Shown: positions 12,531-24,127, counted from the first letter of the stretch. The stretch is DNA of 64,000 nucleotides from Tilletiopsis washingtonensis (GCF_003144115.1 NW_020312005.1:430562-494561), one strand, 5' to 3'. The notes: a model not told the origin generated them from the sequence alone. Numbers and translations are program-made.

Positions 12531-12738
12531 GCTGGAGTGGAGAGGGGGATGAGGGATGGGAAGGAAGCTGCTGAACCCCGCACTCCACCTCGAGGCGAGC
12601 AGCAAGGAGGCGTCGGCTGTGCTGGCGGGCCGAGAGCCGCGGCCGCACTCCGCCTCGGCACTCGGGCGACGCGCACACCGCCAAAAGTCACAGCGGCCGC
12701 TGCCTCGCCTCGCCTCCTTCCCTCTCTCCACCTCCGCC

Positions 12739-15700
12739 ATGTCCATCCAGCTCGACTGCGGCGCACACGGCGCCGCATGGCTCGCTGCGCCGGCCGTTGC
12801 ATCGGCGGCACCTTCACGGCGGCGGCGGCGCTCAGCCAGCTCGGACAGCTCGTCCTCCTCGTCTTCCTCTTCCTCTGACTCCTCGTCGTCGTCCTCGTCC
12901 TCGTCTTCAGAGCCGGACTCTGCCGTCGCAGCTGGGCCATCCACCGTCTGGCGCTTCGCCTCCTCTTCCGGCACGCCCGCCGCTCGCGTCTGCGCTCCCC
13001 TGCGTCTCTTCCCCGCCACGCGTCACTCTCTACAATGCACACCACCAGCGCCTCGGCCCAGGCCGCCGCCCAGTGGCCTGGCGCGCGAGCTGGCGCCGCT
13101 GCTCTTTGCCGACGAGGCGGAGCTGGGCACACTGGGCACGGCCAGCGGCACAGTCGACGAGCTGCCGCGCCTGCTGGCTGTGGCGCCGGCACATCGTCGG
13201 CGCGGACCGGATCCGACACGCCCGAGCGACAAGAATGCTCGCATCAAGGTCGCGAGTAGCTCGCTGCTGCTGCTCTCGACTGCGGGCGCTGACGGACGCG
13301 AGATCTGTGAGTCCTGCGGTGCAGGTTCGAAGACTATCGGCGTGCTGAGGCGATGTCGCAGACGTCAACACGCTTGAGTCGCCGAGCCAGAAGCATGGCG
13401 CCGCGCGCTTCGTGCCCTCGTCCGGGCCCGCCCTCACCGCCGCGGCGCCCATTCTCTCGCTCTCCATCGCGCCGCCGCTGCCAGAGCCGAGCTACGAGAT
13501 GACGCACTCAGGGCCCTGGCTGAGCGTGCTGACGCGGCTCGGCGTGCGTGTCTACTCCATCGCACGCGCCACGCGCGCCGAGCGGAGAGAGGGCTACCCA
13601 AAGTTCTACCTGCGCCCGATTCACATCTTTGAGACGCAGTCGGCGCTGACGCAGCAGAAGGGCCTGTACCCCGTCGAACGCCTCGAAGAGCCAATCGTGC
13701 ACTGGTGCTGGCATCCTACGCGCCGAGATCGGGCACTGGCGGTCGATGCTACTGGCCGTGTTTGGCGCTGGGAAGCGAGCCTCTTTCAGCGAAGCCGGTG
13801 AGCCCTGTCCCTTAGAGACATCGCGTTGCCTCTGACTGCTGCGTCTGACGCTTGTTCTGAAGCATCCAGCATGGCGCGCTCTACCTCTCCTTCGACCGCC
13901 TGCCGTTCATCTCTTCATCGCCCAAGAGCGAGTGGTGGCGCGTAGCCTGGCAAGAAGACGGCGCCGGAGCGATTCTCATCACGCGCAGCAGCATCCAGCT
14001 GATCGACTGGGAGACGATGGACTCTCGCCTTCTCTTCCAGCCGAGCACCATTCCGCGCTCGCTGCGGACCGAGGAGATCACCTCTGTGCGGACCGTTCCA
14101 AACAGCCACTGGCTGTGGGTAGCGACGACGAGCAGCGTGCGGCTCTTCGACCTGTCGCATCTCGGCACGCCGCGCATCTCGTGGCTGCATCATCGCGGCG
14201 AAGATCTGAGCCTGTCGCTCTCCCTCGTGCCCGCTGGCTCTGCCGAGGAGGGCGTGCTGCGGGTCGTGCTGGCATCGCAACGAGGCCGCCTGCTTCAGCT
14301 CTACGAGGCGCGCAGCTGCGCCGATGGCTCGGCATTGATCAGCGGATGTAGCTCCGCCCTGGCTCTGCCCTCTGCTTTGCCGGCTTCCTCGGCCGTCTCA
14401 GCTTCTGTGCCGCGCTTCGTCGACTTCACTGCGTATCCGCGTAGCGAAGAATGGAGCGCGTTCGTCGACGAGGCGTCGCGCATCGGCATGCTCGAGATGG
14501 AGTCGTCGGGCGCCGTCTGGCTCAGCGCACTTGCGTTTGAAGGGCCCGCAGCAGCGGAAGAGCAGGCTGCTCTGCGCGACTTGCCTCTCGAAGTCACAGA
14601 TCCTGTGCTGCTTCGGCGCATCGAGCAAGAGGCTGCGCCAGCCCATGTGGCGCCGCCGTCGAGCGGCTATGACCTGAGCGAGGCCTACAAAGGTGGGTGA
14701 TCGTTCACGCCACGCTCTGTGACGTGATCAAGGCCTGACACTCGGTGCTCTTCGGCTAGTGTTCATGTCGTCCGCTCTCGATCGCGTCACGTATGGCGAT
14801 GCGCTGCAGCACGCCTTTGAGCAGTTTGACATTGCCTCCACGCTGCTGCAGCGTCTGGACTCGCCCTATGACTCGTTCCTGACTGCGTGAGTAGCCTAAG
14901 CAAAGTGACTGGTCGAGCACCGTCTTCACTACTGACGCTCGTGCATCTCGCAGTCACGATCTGCTGGCGCTTGCGCGGCGCACCTCGGAGCACGAGACCC
15001 GGCTCGCAGCCTCGCTCAACACCAGCCTGCCGTCTGCGACGCTGCTGCACCTCGCCGGTTCAGCACTCACGTCGAGGCTTGAGGGCGTCATGCGCTCACT
15101 CTCGCTCGACGCCTACGCCAGCCCGCAGATGTCGCTGCACGTCGCCTCGTCGTTCTGCACCGAGCTCTTCGACGTGCTCACGGACAACGTGGAGCCTCGC
15201 CGACCGCGCCGCTTAGGCGCCGACTATGGCGCCTTGACGATGCCGTGGATTCAAGCAGCGGACCTGCTCGCCGAGCGCTGGAAGCCGCTGGTCGGCTCGC
15301 GAGCTCACGACGCGAACCTGGTCGCGGCGCGAGAAGTGACGCTGGACATCTGGCTGGCCGGCCAGGTCGGTGCCATGCGGCCGGTGCTGGTGCAGAAGCC
15401 GCCGCCGCCTCTTCCTGTGCCCGAGCCTGCGCCGCAAGAGGCCGACGAGGACAGAGAAGCGTCGCCGCCTACCGATGGGCCTGTGATCATCGACGAGGAC
15501 ACGGAGGAGCCGCAGGGCATCAAGTTGCCCACTCCTCCTCCGCCAGTGATGTTCTCCTTCTTGACGCCGCGCGCCTCTGCGTCTCGGCGCTCCGGCGGCG
15601 GACGCACAACGACGGCCGCGGCACGCCTGCTGCTGGCGGAGTGGGACGTCGGCACGGCGCCGTCGGCCTACGTGCCCGTCAATCCTTACTTGCTGATCGA

Positions 15701-16166
15701 CGATGGCGCCTCGTCGAGCGGCTGGGACTCGGCCTCGAGCGCCGGCACGGCCTCGACTCGCGGTCGCAGCACGCAGAGCCAGAGCCAAAGCCGAGGCACT
15801 CGCACGCCCACCTACACCCGCACGCCGAGCATCGGCCCCTACACGCCCAGCCGCAGCGACTTTGCCGGCGCGCCCCCGAGCATCGCCACGGCCGGCACGC
15901 CCTCGCAGCGCGTGCCGTGGTCGCAGCCGCATCTGCAGATGCACCAGTCGCAGCTCTCGCAGCTGCACCAGGCGCACTCGGCCTCGCGCGAGACGTCGCA
16001 GATGGACTCGTCGATCCGTGCCAGCAGCGGCAGCACACAGCCGCAGCCGCCGCAGCCGCAGACGCAGACGCAGGGCACGGGCAACGCTGCCCAGTCGCAG
16101 CTCGTCGCCGGCGCACATGCGCAGCGCCGCCCAAAGAAGAAGCCTCGTCGAGTCGGCGGCTTCTGA
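12739..16166 (+). CDS. RRN6/TAF1C-like RNA polymerase I initiation factor
   Basis: Probable core-factor/SL1 subunit of Pol I (Rrn6 family, beta-propeller). Exons 12739-13306, 13362-13797, 13863-14692, 14760-14886, 14954-16166 join in phase to 1057 residues. The centre shows propeller-like strands with Trp anchors (VHWCWHPTRRDRALAVD, WWRVAWQ, WLWVATTSSVRLFDLSHLG). A helical region follows (SSALDRVTYGDALQHAFEQF), then a Gln/Ser-rich tail and a basic end RPKKKPRRVGGF. A terminal K/R-rich GF ending is, from memory, typical of fungal Rrn6-like proteins. Residues about 28-60 are almost pure Ser. The family is poorly conserved, so the call rests on overall layout and tail and needs a profile search. 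An alternative is an unrelated WD-type nuclear protein. Another short intron within the low-complexity part of exon 1 cannot be excluded. Confidence 0.55.
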
Positions 16167-18813
16167 GCAAGGCAAGGCGAGGCCAGACACATGGCGCAGC
16201 CTTACCCCAGACTCGGCGGGCCCTCCGGGTGTCGATCGCACGTGGGACGTGGGGTGCTTCCCACTCCGCGTCTGTTTGCACCGCGTCCCCGTCCGAGGCC
16301 GGCCCAGACCGGCGTCCGCCTACTCGGCTCAACGCCATCCTTGATACCCGCAAGACGTGCTCCACTCTCGGAGCTTCGGACGTGTGCGTGCCTCTGCGCC
16401 ATGATGTCGCAAGTGCAGAGGCGCCATCGCCATGCGAAGCCATCGTGCAGCGCTGCAGTGTTCCTGCGTTGGGCGCTTGCCTCGCTCGCTTGCATGCCTC
16501 GACCGGAGCTTTTCTTTCAACAACAGAGCGACATGGCGCGCTGCTCGGCATACTCAGCGCCGACGGAGCGATCCTGCGGCGATGCGGTGCCTGCGCCGCC
16601 AGAGGCGTGCGGCTGCGGCTGGGCTGAGAGGCGGCTGACAGGCGCAGGTGCCAGCGGCGCGCGCACACAAAACGAGGGTGCTCGCCCTCGCCGCCGGAGC
16701 CGAGCTGCAGCAGGCGGAGTGGGCCGGCGAGCCTCGCCTACGGCGCTTCTGCCGTGCGCCGCGCCGACGATCTGCGCTTGCTGGCGCCCGCCTTCGAAGA
16801 AGCATCAAAGACGCCGCGGTGTGCGACATGCTCCGCTCCCACCCACTTGCTCTGCAGCACACTCACTCGCACACTCGGCGCACGCTGTGGCTGTCGCCTC
16901 TCGCGCTGCCGAGAAAGAGATCCGCTCCACCACCGCCAGGGCACGGGCCTCGCACGTCCGGCCACCGCTGCGGCTCATATCCTGCGGCCCACTCCAGCAC
17001 CGCCCGCTCCCTCGCTCCGGAGGGTCACACGAGGCGGCGTTGGGCCGTCGCTGGGCTGTGGTGCGCCAGAGGGTCGCCTCGCCTCAGCCCATGCACCGCC
17101 TGCAGTGCAAGCAGCGAGTTGGGCGAGGCTCTACGGTGCAGGACATGACGGCCTTGCACAGCAGCCCGCAGCGTGTGCTCTCTCGAGATGGTGGTGGCTT
17201 GCCCGCCGGCGTGGTGGCTGCGCTGCGCCCACGAGGCATCGCAACTCGCGCTCGCCGCAGCACAACACACCTACGCTCGCTCCCCAGAGAGGCACCGTTC
17301 ACGGCTCGCTGCTTGGATTTGCTGCTCTTTCACAGCTCGCTGCTCTCGTCTTTGATGCTCGACGGCATCGGATGAGCTAATGCGAGATGTCCCTGATCGT
17401 CGGTGCTTCCATTCTTAGCGCAGGCCGGCCGGCGGCTCGCGGCGGGCAGGAAAAGATCTGCGGGCGCGCGCAGACATCGCGCATGGCATCTCCGGCGGCA
17501 AGCGAGGCGAGCGGGCGAGGGACGGACGACGCCTCTCGTGCCGCTGCTGTGCCGCCTTTGCCTCTCGTCGGCGATCCCTCCTTCATTGCGCCGCACCTCT
17601 CGCTCCGGCCACCGCGGACTTTTTAGAGCTCCCTGTGTCACCTCGCTCGCTTGCTGCGCCCAGCGAGCAGTCCCTCCACGGCCGAGCATGCACCCCAGAA
17701 TCGCGGCGCCGGCCAGCAGAGGCCTCGACGGCGAACGAGGGCTCTCACGGCGTGCACGCACGCACGCTGCACCATGTGCGAGCACGCTTGGCCGCACCCA
17801 AAGCTTCGCGTTGGCCGAGCGCTGACCGGCGTGGCGCCGGCAAACGCAGCGCCTAGGGGTCAGGGTGAAGGTGGAGCCGGGACCACCAGCTCCAGCGGCC
17901 GCGGCGCCGACACACCGCTGCATCTGCGGAACCGGGCCAGCGCACACCACAGCATGCAGCAGCAAGCTGCGGCTGCGCCTCGCTGCCCGACGTCGATCTT
18001 CGCGCAGGCGCAGCCACAGCGCAGCGAGAGCGAGGGAGAAGAGCGTCTCGCTCGGCGGGCGCGCGGCGAGCAAGGCGCAGCGCGTGGGCGGCGGATGTGC
18101 CGGCGGCCTCGCGGACGCGGGCACTGCGGCAGTGTGGCGCGGTGCACGCGGGCAAACGCGCGGCAGCACCCCGGTTCGGTGCCTGGCGATCTCCTCGAAG
18201 AAGAAGCGCCGCGCGCCGCCGGAGCCGCGTGCGCCCTCTCGCGGCCTGCCTGCGCTGCTGCGCGAGCGGCCTGACCTCCACCGTCGCGGCCCATGTGCGT
18301 CGCGAGAGAGGTACCCTCGAATCGTCGCCCGGCGCGCACGCCTGCATCACTGCGCAGCGCCGTCTCGGCCTCGGACGCCGTGGGGTGCAAGCTCGGGTGA
18401 TGCCGTGCCTCGGCCCATGTGCATCTGCTGACGGCCTGCGCGCTGCAGGCGGCAGCGCTCGGACTCGCGGCCGCGCCAGCAGCAACCCCCGAATGCTGCC
18501 CTCGGAGACGACAGGCGCCCTGCACGCAGGCCAGCAGAAGGGCCGCCGGCTGCTGCCAGCCTGCGCCGCCTGCACGTCGGCCTTCACAACGTCGGGCGCT
18601 GACACTGCTGGACCCCTTGGGCGGCGCACCGCACCTCAGCTGCGCACGGGCAAGCAAGGGCGAGGAGGCATATAAGCCAGCCCCCTCTGCTTGCAGCCCG
18701 AGGATGCCCCCCACCCACGTCAACTCTGTCTCTCTCGCTTCAAGCCCTCCTCAACCTCCACTCATCGGCACTCCTCTTCGCTCTTCAGCACCAACACTCC
18801 ACATCAGCACATC
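16167..18813. other. Gene-poor 2.6 kb stretch
   Basis: The longest stretch without a recognised gene. Open frames exist on both strands (up to about 390 codons) but are Arg/Ala/Pro-rich, lack family resemblance and overlap each other, as expected for GC-rich non-coding DNA. It ends in the TATA-containing promoter of the secreted double-psi barrel gene. A long non-coding RNA or a fast-evolving small gene cannot be excluded. Confidence 0.4.
18671..18676 (+). promoter_or_regulatory. TATA box of the small secreted protein gene
   Basis: TATAAG on the coding strand 143 bp upstream of the ATG at 18814, followed by CT-rich leader sequence with repeated CTC and CAC motifs. Most other genes here show no such box, which suggests a regulated or strongly expressed gene. 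Confidence 0.6.
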
Positions 18814-19316
18814 ATGCAGTTCCTCACGCTCGCCGTCGCCGCCCTGGCCTCGCTCGCCCTCGTGGCCGGCGCACCCATCGAGAAGCGCTCGCAGCGCGGA
18901 AAGGCGACGTATTACTACCAGAACGGTCAGCCTGGCTCGTGCGGCGGCTACGCCGGCGACAACGACCGCGTCGTCGCCATCTCGAGCAAGTTCAAGAGCG
19001 CGCGCAAGTGTGGCGGCAAGCTGAAGGTGAGCGCACGCGCTGCTGAGCGACACGCGCGCTGCAAAGCATGGGCGCTGACCTCCGCTGTGCGCACAGATCA
19101 CCAACACGAGCAACGGCAAGAGCGTCACCGCTCGCATCGCCGACACCTGCCCCACCTGCGCCAAGGTGAGCCGACGCGCTTGATGCCTCGTGAACCCTGA
19201 GCATGCGCTGACCTCCACCCTCCCCTCAGTACGACATCGACCTCAGCGTCGGCGCCTTCAAGGCCCTCGGCTCCATGAGCAAGGGCGTGCTCAACGTCGA
19301 CTGGTACAACATGTAA
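18814..19316 (+). CDS. Small secreted double-psi beta-barrel (RlpA/barwin-like) protein
   Basis: Predicted extracellular protein of 122 residues with an expansin/RlpA-type double-psi beta-barrel. Exons 18814-19026, 19097-19165, 19230-19316. Residues 1-19 form a signal peptide (QFLTLAVAALASLALVAGA), followed by a short pro-segment ending in the kexin-type site EKR (about 22-24). Barrel hallmarks are GKATYYYQNGQPGSCGGY at the N-terminus, the conserved Cys in KCGGKL, the DTCPTC block, and the closing YDIDLSVGAFKALG followed by VLNVDWY. Fungal proteins of this type are wall-associated or secreted in plant or wood contact, and some are effector candidates. No catalytic residues are expected. A TATA box and an unusually large upstream region suggest regulated expression. 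Confidence 0.88.
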
Positions 19317-20208
19317 AGGGCGCTGCGCCAACTGCTGGCCTCTCGCTCGTCTCGCGCGCTGGCTCGCTCGCTCGCCTGCACCGTCCTCGCCTCGCCTCTC
19401 CCCTCCACTCCGGCCAACCAGCCTCGCCGGCGCGTCTGGTACTCCGCCACTCTGCTTTGCTCGCCCGCTCCGCGCATCTCTCACTCTTCTCGGTCACGCT
19501 CTCTCACGTCACGCAAGCTCTTCTCGTCGTCGCGCCAAAAGGAGCAGGCTCGCCCAGCCGTCGTGCACTCCACGCCCGACCTGCGCCATCCTCTCTCCGT
19601 CGCTCCTCGCTCCCATCACGTCACCTCTAGACCTCACTCGCCGCCCGGCCGCTCGCGCTCATACCGCCAGGGCGTGTCCTCTTCACTCGGCCCTTCCCGT
19701 CTTTCTCGTGCCGCGCCGCGCCTACGCCCCGCCGCACGCCGGTCGCCTCGCACTCTGTAGCATCACCATCACCCCACCCACCACGTCGTTTGTGCAAATG
19801 CGCATCTGCATCGTAGACCTTCGTTGTGTGATGTGGAGCAGCAGCAAGGGTGCAGAGAGCGCACCAGCAGCTGCAGCCAGCCTCCTTCTCACGGCACTCA
19901 CGTGACGCGCCTCGGCCAGCTGCCGCTCCGGGCCACCGGGCCGTGCCTGAGCCGAGGCGTGCGCGACGCACACTGGCGCCGTGCCGGAAGCGAGCTCGCT
20001 TGCCTCGGGCAGGGGCTGAGCGGCGCGCCGGTGCCGAGCAGCGCTGCGAGAGATGCTCTTTCCCCGCACCGCACGCGCGGCGGTGAGAGCGGCGTGCGCT
20101 GTGCCTGCTGCTGCTGACGGCGCCCGATGCTGTCTGTCAATCAAGGCTCACGTCCCGCCACCACCTCCGTCACCGCACACATCTCCACACACCCACCCAT
20201 CTCCAGCC
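19317..20208. other. Intergenic region, secreted-protein 3' flank to nitronate monooxygenase
   Basis: About 890 bp. The first 400 bp are strongly pyrimidine-rich (CTCGCT, CTCTC runs) and probably form the 3' untranslated region. No open frame with family resemblance was seen. Confidence 0.45.
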
Positions 20209-21860
20209 ATGTCCCAGCAGCTCATCAAGACGCCGCTCACCGAGATGTTCGGCATCAAGGTGCGCACGCCGCCGTGCTTGCTCAGCCGTCCATGGCTGAC
20301 CGCCTTCTCTCGCACAGGCGCCGATCATGCTTGCAGTGCGTCGCTCATGCCGCGCAGCTCTCGTCTTGCATGCGCTCATCTTCTCCACAGGGCATGAACG
20401 TCGCTGCCGGCCCCGAGCTCGCGGCTGCCGTGACCAACGGCGGCGGCATTGGTGTGATTGGCGGTGTCGGGTGAGGCACGCCGTGGGACCTCGCCTCGAT
20501 GGCATCTGCTGACCTGTGCGGTCGGCAGCTACACGCCCGAGTTCCTGCGCGAGCAGATCGCCGAGCTCAAGTCGGAGCTCAAGGACAAGAACGCGCCGTT
20601 CGGCGTCGACCTGCTGCTGCCCAAGGTCGGTGGCGAGGCGCGCAAGACGAGTGAGTGGCGGCACGCCGGCGACATGGGTACTTGGCGGCAGACGCCTGAT
20701 GCGACCTGGCCTCGGCAGACTACGACTACACTGGCGGCAAGCTCGGCGAGCTCATTGACATCATCATCGCCGAGAAGGCCGCGCTCTTCGTGTGAGTGCC
20801 GATGCACTGTGCTCGTGCCTGTGCATCAGCTCACGCTGCGTGCTGTCAGCTCTGCCGTCGGTGTTGCACCCAAGGAGGTCATTGAGAAGCTGCACAAGGC
20901 GGGCATCGTGTGCGCCGGCATCATCGGCCACCCCAAGCACGTCAAGGGCAGCCTTGCGGTGCGTTGCTCGTCTCGCTTCAGCCTTGCACGCTGTGCTTAC
21001 GCTATGCCGTTCTACAGTCCGGTGTCGACATGATCATCTACCAGGGCGGCGAGGGTGGCGGCCACACCGGTGACGTGCCCACCTCGATCCTCGGCCCGCG
21101 CGTCGTCGACCTCTGCCGCGGCCACAAGAGCCCGCTGACCGGCAAGCCCATCGTCACGATCGCTGCCGGCGGCATCTACCGCGGCAAGTCGCTTGCTGCT
21201 GCGCTCTGCTACGGCTCCGACGGTGTTTGGTGCGTCGTGTCGTGGCCAAGGGGACCTGGCGCAGAGAAGCTGACGTTGGCTCTGCAGGGTCGGCACGCGC
21301 TTCGTGGCGTCCGAGGAGAGCGGTGCGCCGCGGAAGCACAAGGAGGCCGTGCTCACCTCCACGCACGGTGAGGCCTGATGTCCTGTCACCCGCACCTGCA
21401 GCGCTGATGATTTCTTCGCAGAGACGGACGTCCGCACCATCATCTTCACCGGCCGCCCACTGCGGCTGCGCAACACGCCTTGTGCGTAGCTGCTGCGACA
21501 GCGCGCTCGACCTCATAGGCTGATGCTTCACGCCTGCAGACATCCAGTCGTGGGAGGACAGGCCCGAGGAGATCAAGAAGCTCACGTCGCAGGGCATCAT
21601 CCCCGTCTATCACGACCTCGAGAACGACGACGAGAAGGGCACGGCCGAGCAGGGCGCGTCGCAGCGCTACCTCATGGGCAAGGTCGCGGCCGTGCTCGAG
21701 GACATCCTGCCTGCTGCCACGAGTGAGCTTCGCGCCGCGCTGAGAGAAAGGCTGCTCGCTGATGCACGCTGCCGCAGTCATCGACAACATGGTCAAGGAG
21801 GCCGTCGAGGTGCTGAGCAATGGCCAGAAGCTGCTCGTTGGCGGCGGTGCGCGCCTGTAA
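20209..21860 (+). CDS. Nitronate monooxygenase (2-nitropropane dioxygenase family)
   Basis: FMN-dependent TIM-barrel enzyme that oxidises alkyl nitronates such as propionate 3-nitronate to carbonyl compounds and nitrite. Eleven exons: 20209-20259, 20318-20335, 20391-20470, 20529-20650, 20719-20791, 20850-20958, 21018-21229, 21288-21367, 21422-21481, 21540-21722, 21778-21860, joining in phase to 356 residues. Family features are APIMLAGMNVAAGPELAAAV near the N-terminus, the glycine loop GGGIGVIGGVG, the active-site segment YQGGEGGGHTGDVPTS with the conserved His, the FMN phosphate loop AAGGIYRGKSLAAAL, and WVGTRFVASEESGAP. The second exon is only 18 nt and encodes the conserved APIMLA. No peroxisomal or secretory signal was recognised. 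The stop is 127 bp from that of the convergent PDX3-like gene. Confidence 0.95.
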
Positions 21861-21987
21861 GGGCACAGCCCAGCTTCGCGTGTCTGTGTGCTAGGGTACT
21901 GCATTGCAATGCTCATGATGTCTCATTGCGAGTGGGTGTGAGGTGCGAACTGTCCAGGGCGTGGTGGGTGCGATGCAGCGGGCCTGC

Positions 21988-22962
21988 TCATGGCGCCAGA
22001 CGGTCGAGCGTCCACGTGTCCTCGGCGGCGACCTTGGTGCTCTCCGTCGGGCGCGTGTAGCTGCTCGAGTGTGTCAGCCGATGCGCAACAATGCAAGCCG
22101 GCGTGACTCACCGGAAGCGGTCGTGCAGACGATTCTCGCGGCCGAGCCAGAACTCAATCTCATCCGGCACGATGCGCCAGCCGCCCCAGTACTCCGGCAC
22201 ATCGATGTGCTTCTCCTCCGTCTCCTTTGGCCCGTCCAGTCCCGCAGCGCCCGGCACGCCAAACTTCTGCTCAAAGTCGCGCACGCGCGCCTCGAGGTCC
22301 TCGCGCGAGATGGGCTGGCTCTGCGGACTGGCGTGTGCGCCAATGCGGCTGCCGAGGGGGCGCGTGTCGAAGTAGGCCTGCGACTCCTTGGTGCTGAGCC
22401 GCTCGGCACGACCACAGACGCGCACGGAGCGATGCAGTGGCCCGGCCCAGTAGAACGTGAGACTGCACCATGGGTTCGCCTCCAGCTCGCGGCCCTTGCG
22501 CGAGGCGTAGTTGGTGAAGAAGGTGAAGCCGCTCGGCTCGAGCGTCTTGAGCAGCACGATGCGGCTCGACGGCCGCGGAGGCGAGGCAGCAGTACACGTC
22601 GCGATCGTCATCGTCTCGGGCGCATAGATGTTGGCTGCCTTGGCCTCGGCGAACCAGGTGTGGAAGAGCGCGATGGGCGACGCGGGCAGCGCAGAGGCCG
22701 CGACGCCCGAGTTGTGGTACTGCTCGTGCGTGGTGATGTGCTCGATGGGCTGCTTCTCGCCGCTTGCCTGACTGCTACTGGCATTGCCGTCGCCGCCACT
22801 GCTGCTGCTGCCACTGGCCGTGGCGACGTTGCGCTCGGGCGCGAAGAGCGGCGGCGGCACAAAGCTCATGCTGGGCCGTGCGAGGTGGGCGAGTGGGAGC
22901 GAGCCGCGGCAGAGGCGCGAGCGAGAGACGAGCTGGAGGGCAGGACGTGCGAGGTGGAACAT
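21988..22962 (-). CDS. PDX3: Pyridoxamine 5'-phosphate oxidase
   Basis: FMN enzyme making pyridoxal 5'-phosphate from pyridoxine or pyridoxamine phosphate in the vitamin B6 pathway. Two exons (minus strand), 22112-22962 and 21988-22060, give 307 residues from the upstream Met. Family motifs are MTIATCTAASPPRPSSRIVL, FTFFTNYASRKGRELEANPW, the block RIGAHASPQSQPI, and the FMN/PLP-binding C-terminus EIEFWLGRENRLHDRFRY ending in DRLAP. The open frame also contains a Met at 22869 (MSFVPPP). The extra 31 residues from 22962 are rich in Arg, Leu and Ser without acidic residues and could target mitochondria, so two isoforms are possible. The gene diverges from the EEF1AKMT4-like gene with 222 bp between ATGs. 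Confidence 0.95.
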
Positions 22963-23184
22963 GCAGCGGCTGCGCTGAGAGACGGCTGTGCTGCGATGAT
23001 AGACGCGAGGCTGGGAAGAGGTGTGGTGGAGGAGAAGGTGGAGCAGTGGGTAGCGCCAAAGCAAGCGCCTGAGTCAGACGGCAGCTGTGCGTGGGAGCAG
23101 CTGGCCTCGAGGCGTGCAAGCTTTTCCGCGCCTCGCTTCCTTCCCTTCGCCCTCTTCAACACGCTTCCAAACACAGCCCGCAGC

Positions 23185-24127
23185 ATGATGGACGGCTCAA
23201 GCACCGAGCCACACAGCAACGAGGCCTTCCAGACCCAGGAGTACTGGGACGCCCGCTATGCGCGCGAGGCAGACGGCGACTTTGACTGGTTCAAGACGTA
23301 TGCCGACATCCGGTGCGCGATGCCGCTCTCTCTGGCAGGTGTACAGTCTTGGCTGACACGGCGCATCAGGGACATCGTCCACGAGCTCATCCCACAGCGT
23401 AATGCACGGATACTGATGCTCGGCACGGGCAACAGCACGCTCAGCGCAGACATGTTCGCCGACGGCTACAGCGACATCACCAGTGCGTCGGCTGGCTGCT
23501 CTTTCTCTCTCTAGGCGCCGAGCTGATCACACATCCAGACATCGACTTCAGCGGCGTGCTGATTGAGCGCATGCGTGCGCGCCAGCCCGAGACGAAGTGG
23601 CTCGAGATGGACATCCGGGACCTCAAGACCCGTGCGGACGAGCTAGGCGGCGCGGAGAGCTGGGACGTGGTGCTGGACAAGGGTGCGCAGTCCTGTCTGC
23701 CTGCATCTGCGGAGAAAGATGTGCTGATGTAGGCTTTGCAGCGACGCTCGACGCACTGATGGCCACCAAGCCGGACGAGAGCGTGTGGGATCCGCCGGCG
23801 ATCGTCAAGGAGAACGTGGCGAAGGAGGTGGACGGCGTATTGCAGTGCGTCCTTTCCCTCTCTCCGCCCCAATCATCGCTCTGACGCCCTGTTACTGCAG
23901 CGTGCTGAAGCCAAAGGGTGTCTTCCTCTACCTCACCTTTGGCCAGCCGCACTTCCGCCGGCCACTGCTGCAGCGCGAGGCGTGGCAGATCGAGACGCGC
24001 ACGCTGGGCGAGCAGGACATGTTCCCTTACTACTGTGAGTGCAAGGCAGCTCATCAGAGGCGTAGTCCAAGCTCCAGTGTGCTGATCCTTCTCTCGTCCC
24101 TCAGTCTACATCTGCAGGAAACAATAG
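23185..24127 (+). CDS. EEF1AKMT4-like lysine methyltransferase
   Basis: Seven-beta-strand SAM methyltransferase of the EEF1AKMT4/METTL13 N-terminal type; by homology it would methylate translation elongation factor 1A. Six exons: 23185-23312, 23370-23482, 23539-23682, 23742-23844, 23901-24034, 24105-24127, giving 214 residues. Landmarks are the family opening QEYWDARYAREADGDFDWF, motif I ILMLGTGNSTLSADMF, the acidic post-I segment NIDFSGVLIERM, the post-II block WDVVLDKATLDALM, and VLKPKGVFLYLTFGQPHFR. The last exon encodes only seven residues (YICRKQ and part of the preceding Phe). A second in-frame ATG follows directly at 23188. The exact substrate is inference from the family. Confidence 0.88.

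Noticed and set aside
12820-12915. Serine-coding TCC/TCG/TCT repeat as a separate microsatellite element
   Set aside because: It is part of the first exon of the RRN6-like gene and is read as a poly-Ser segment.
13320-13336. tRNA B-box-like GGTTCGAAGAC
   Set aside because: It lies in a short intron of the RRN6-like gene, lacks an A box at proper distance and shows no cloverleaf.
16191-17375. Plus-strand open frame of 394 codons in the gene-poor region
   Set aside because: No family resemblance, mixed composition, competing frames of similar length on both strands.
17610-17630. T run that might be a Pol III terminator
   Set aside because: No A and B boxes or tRNA/5S-like sequence upstream on that strand.
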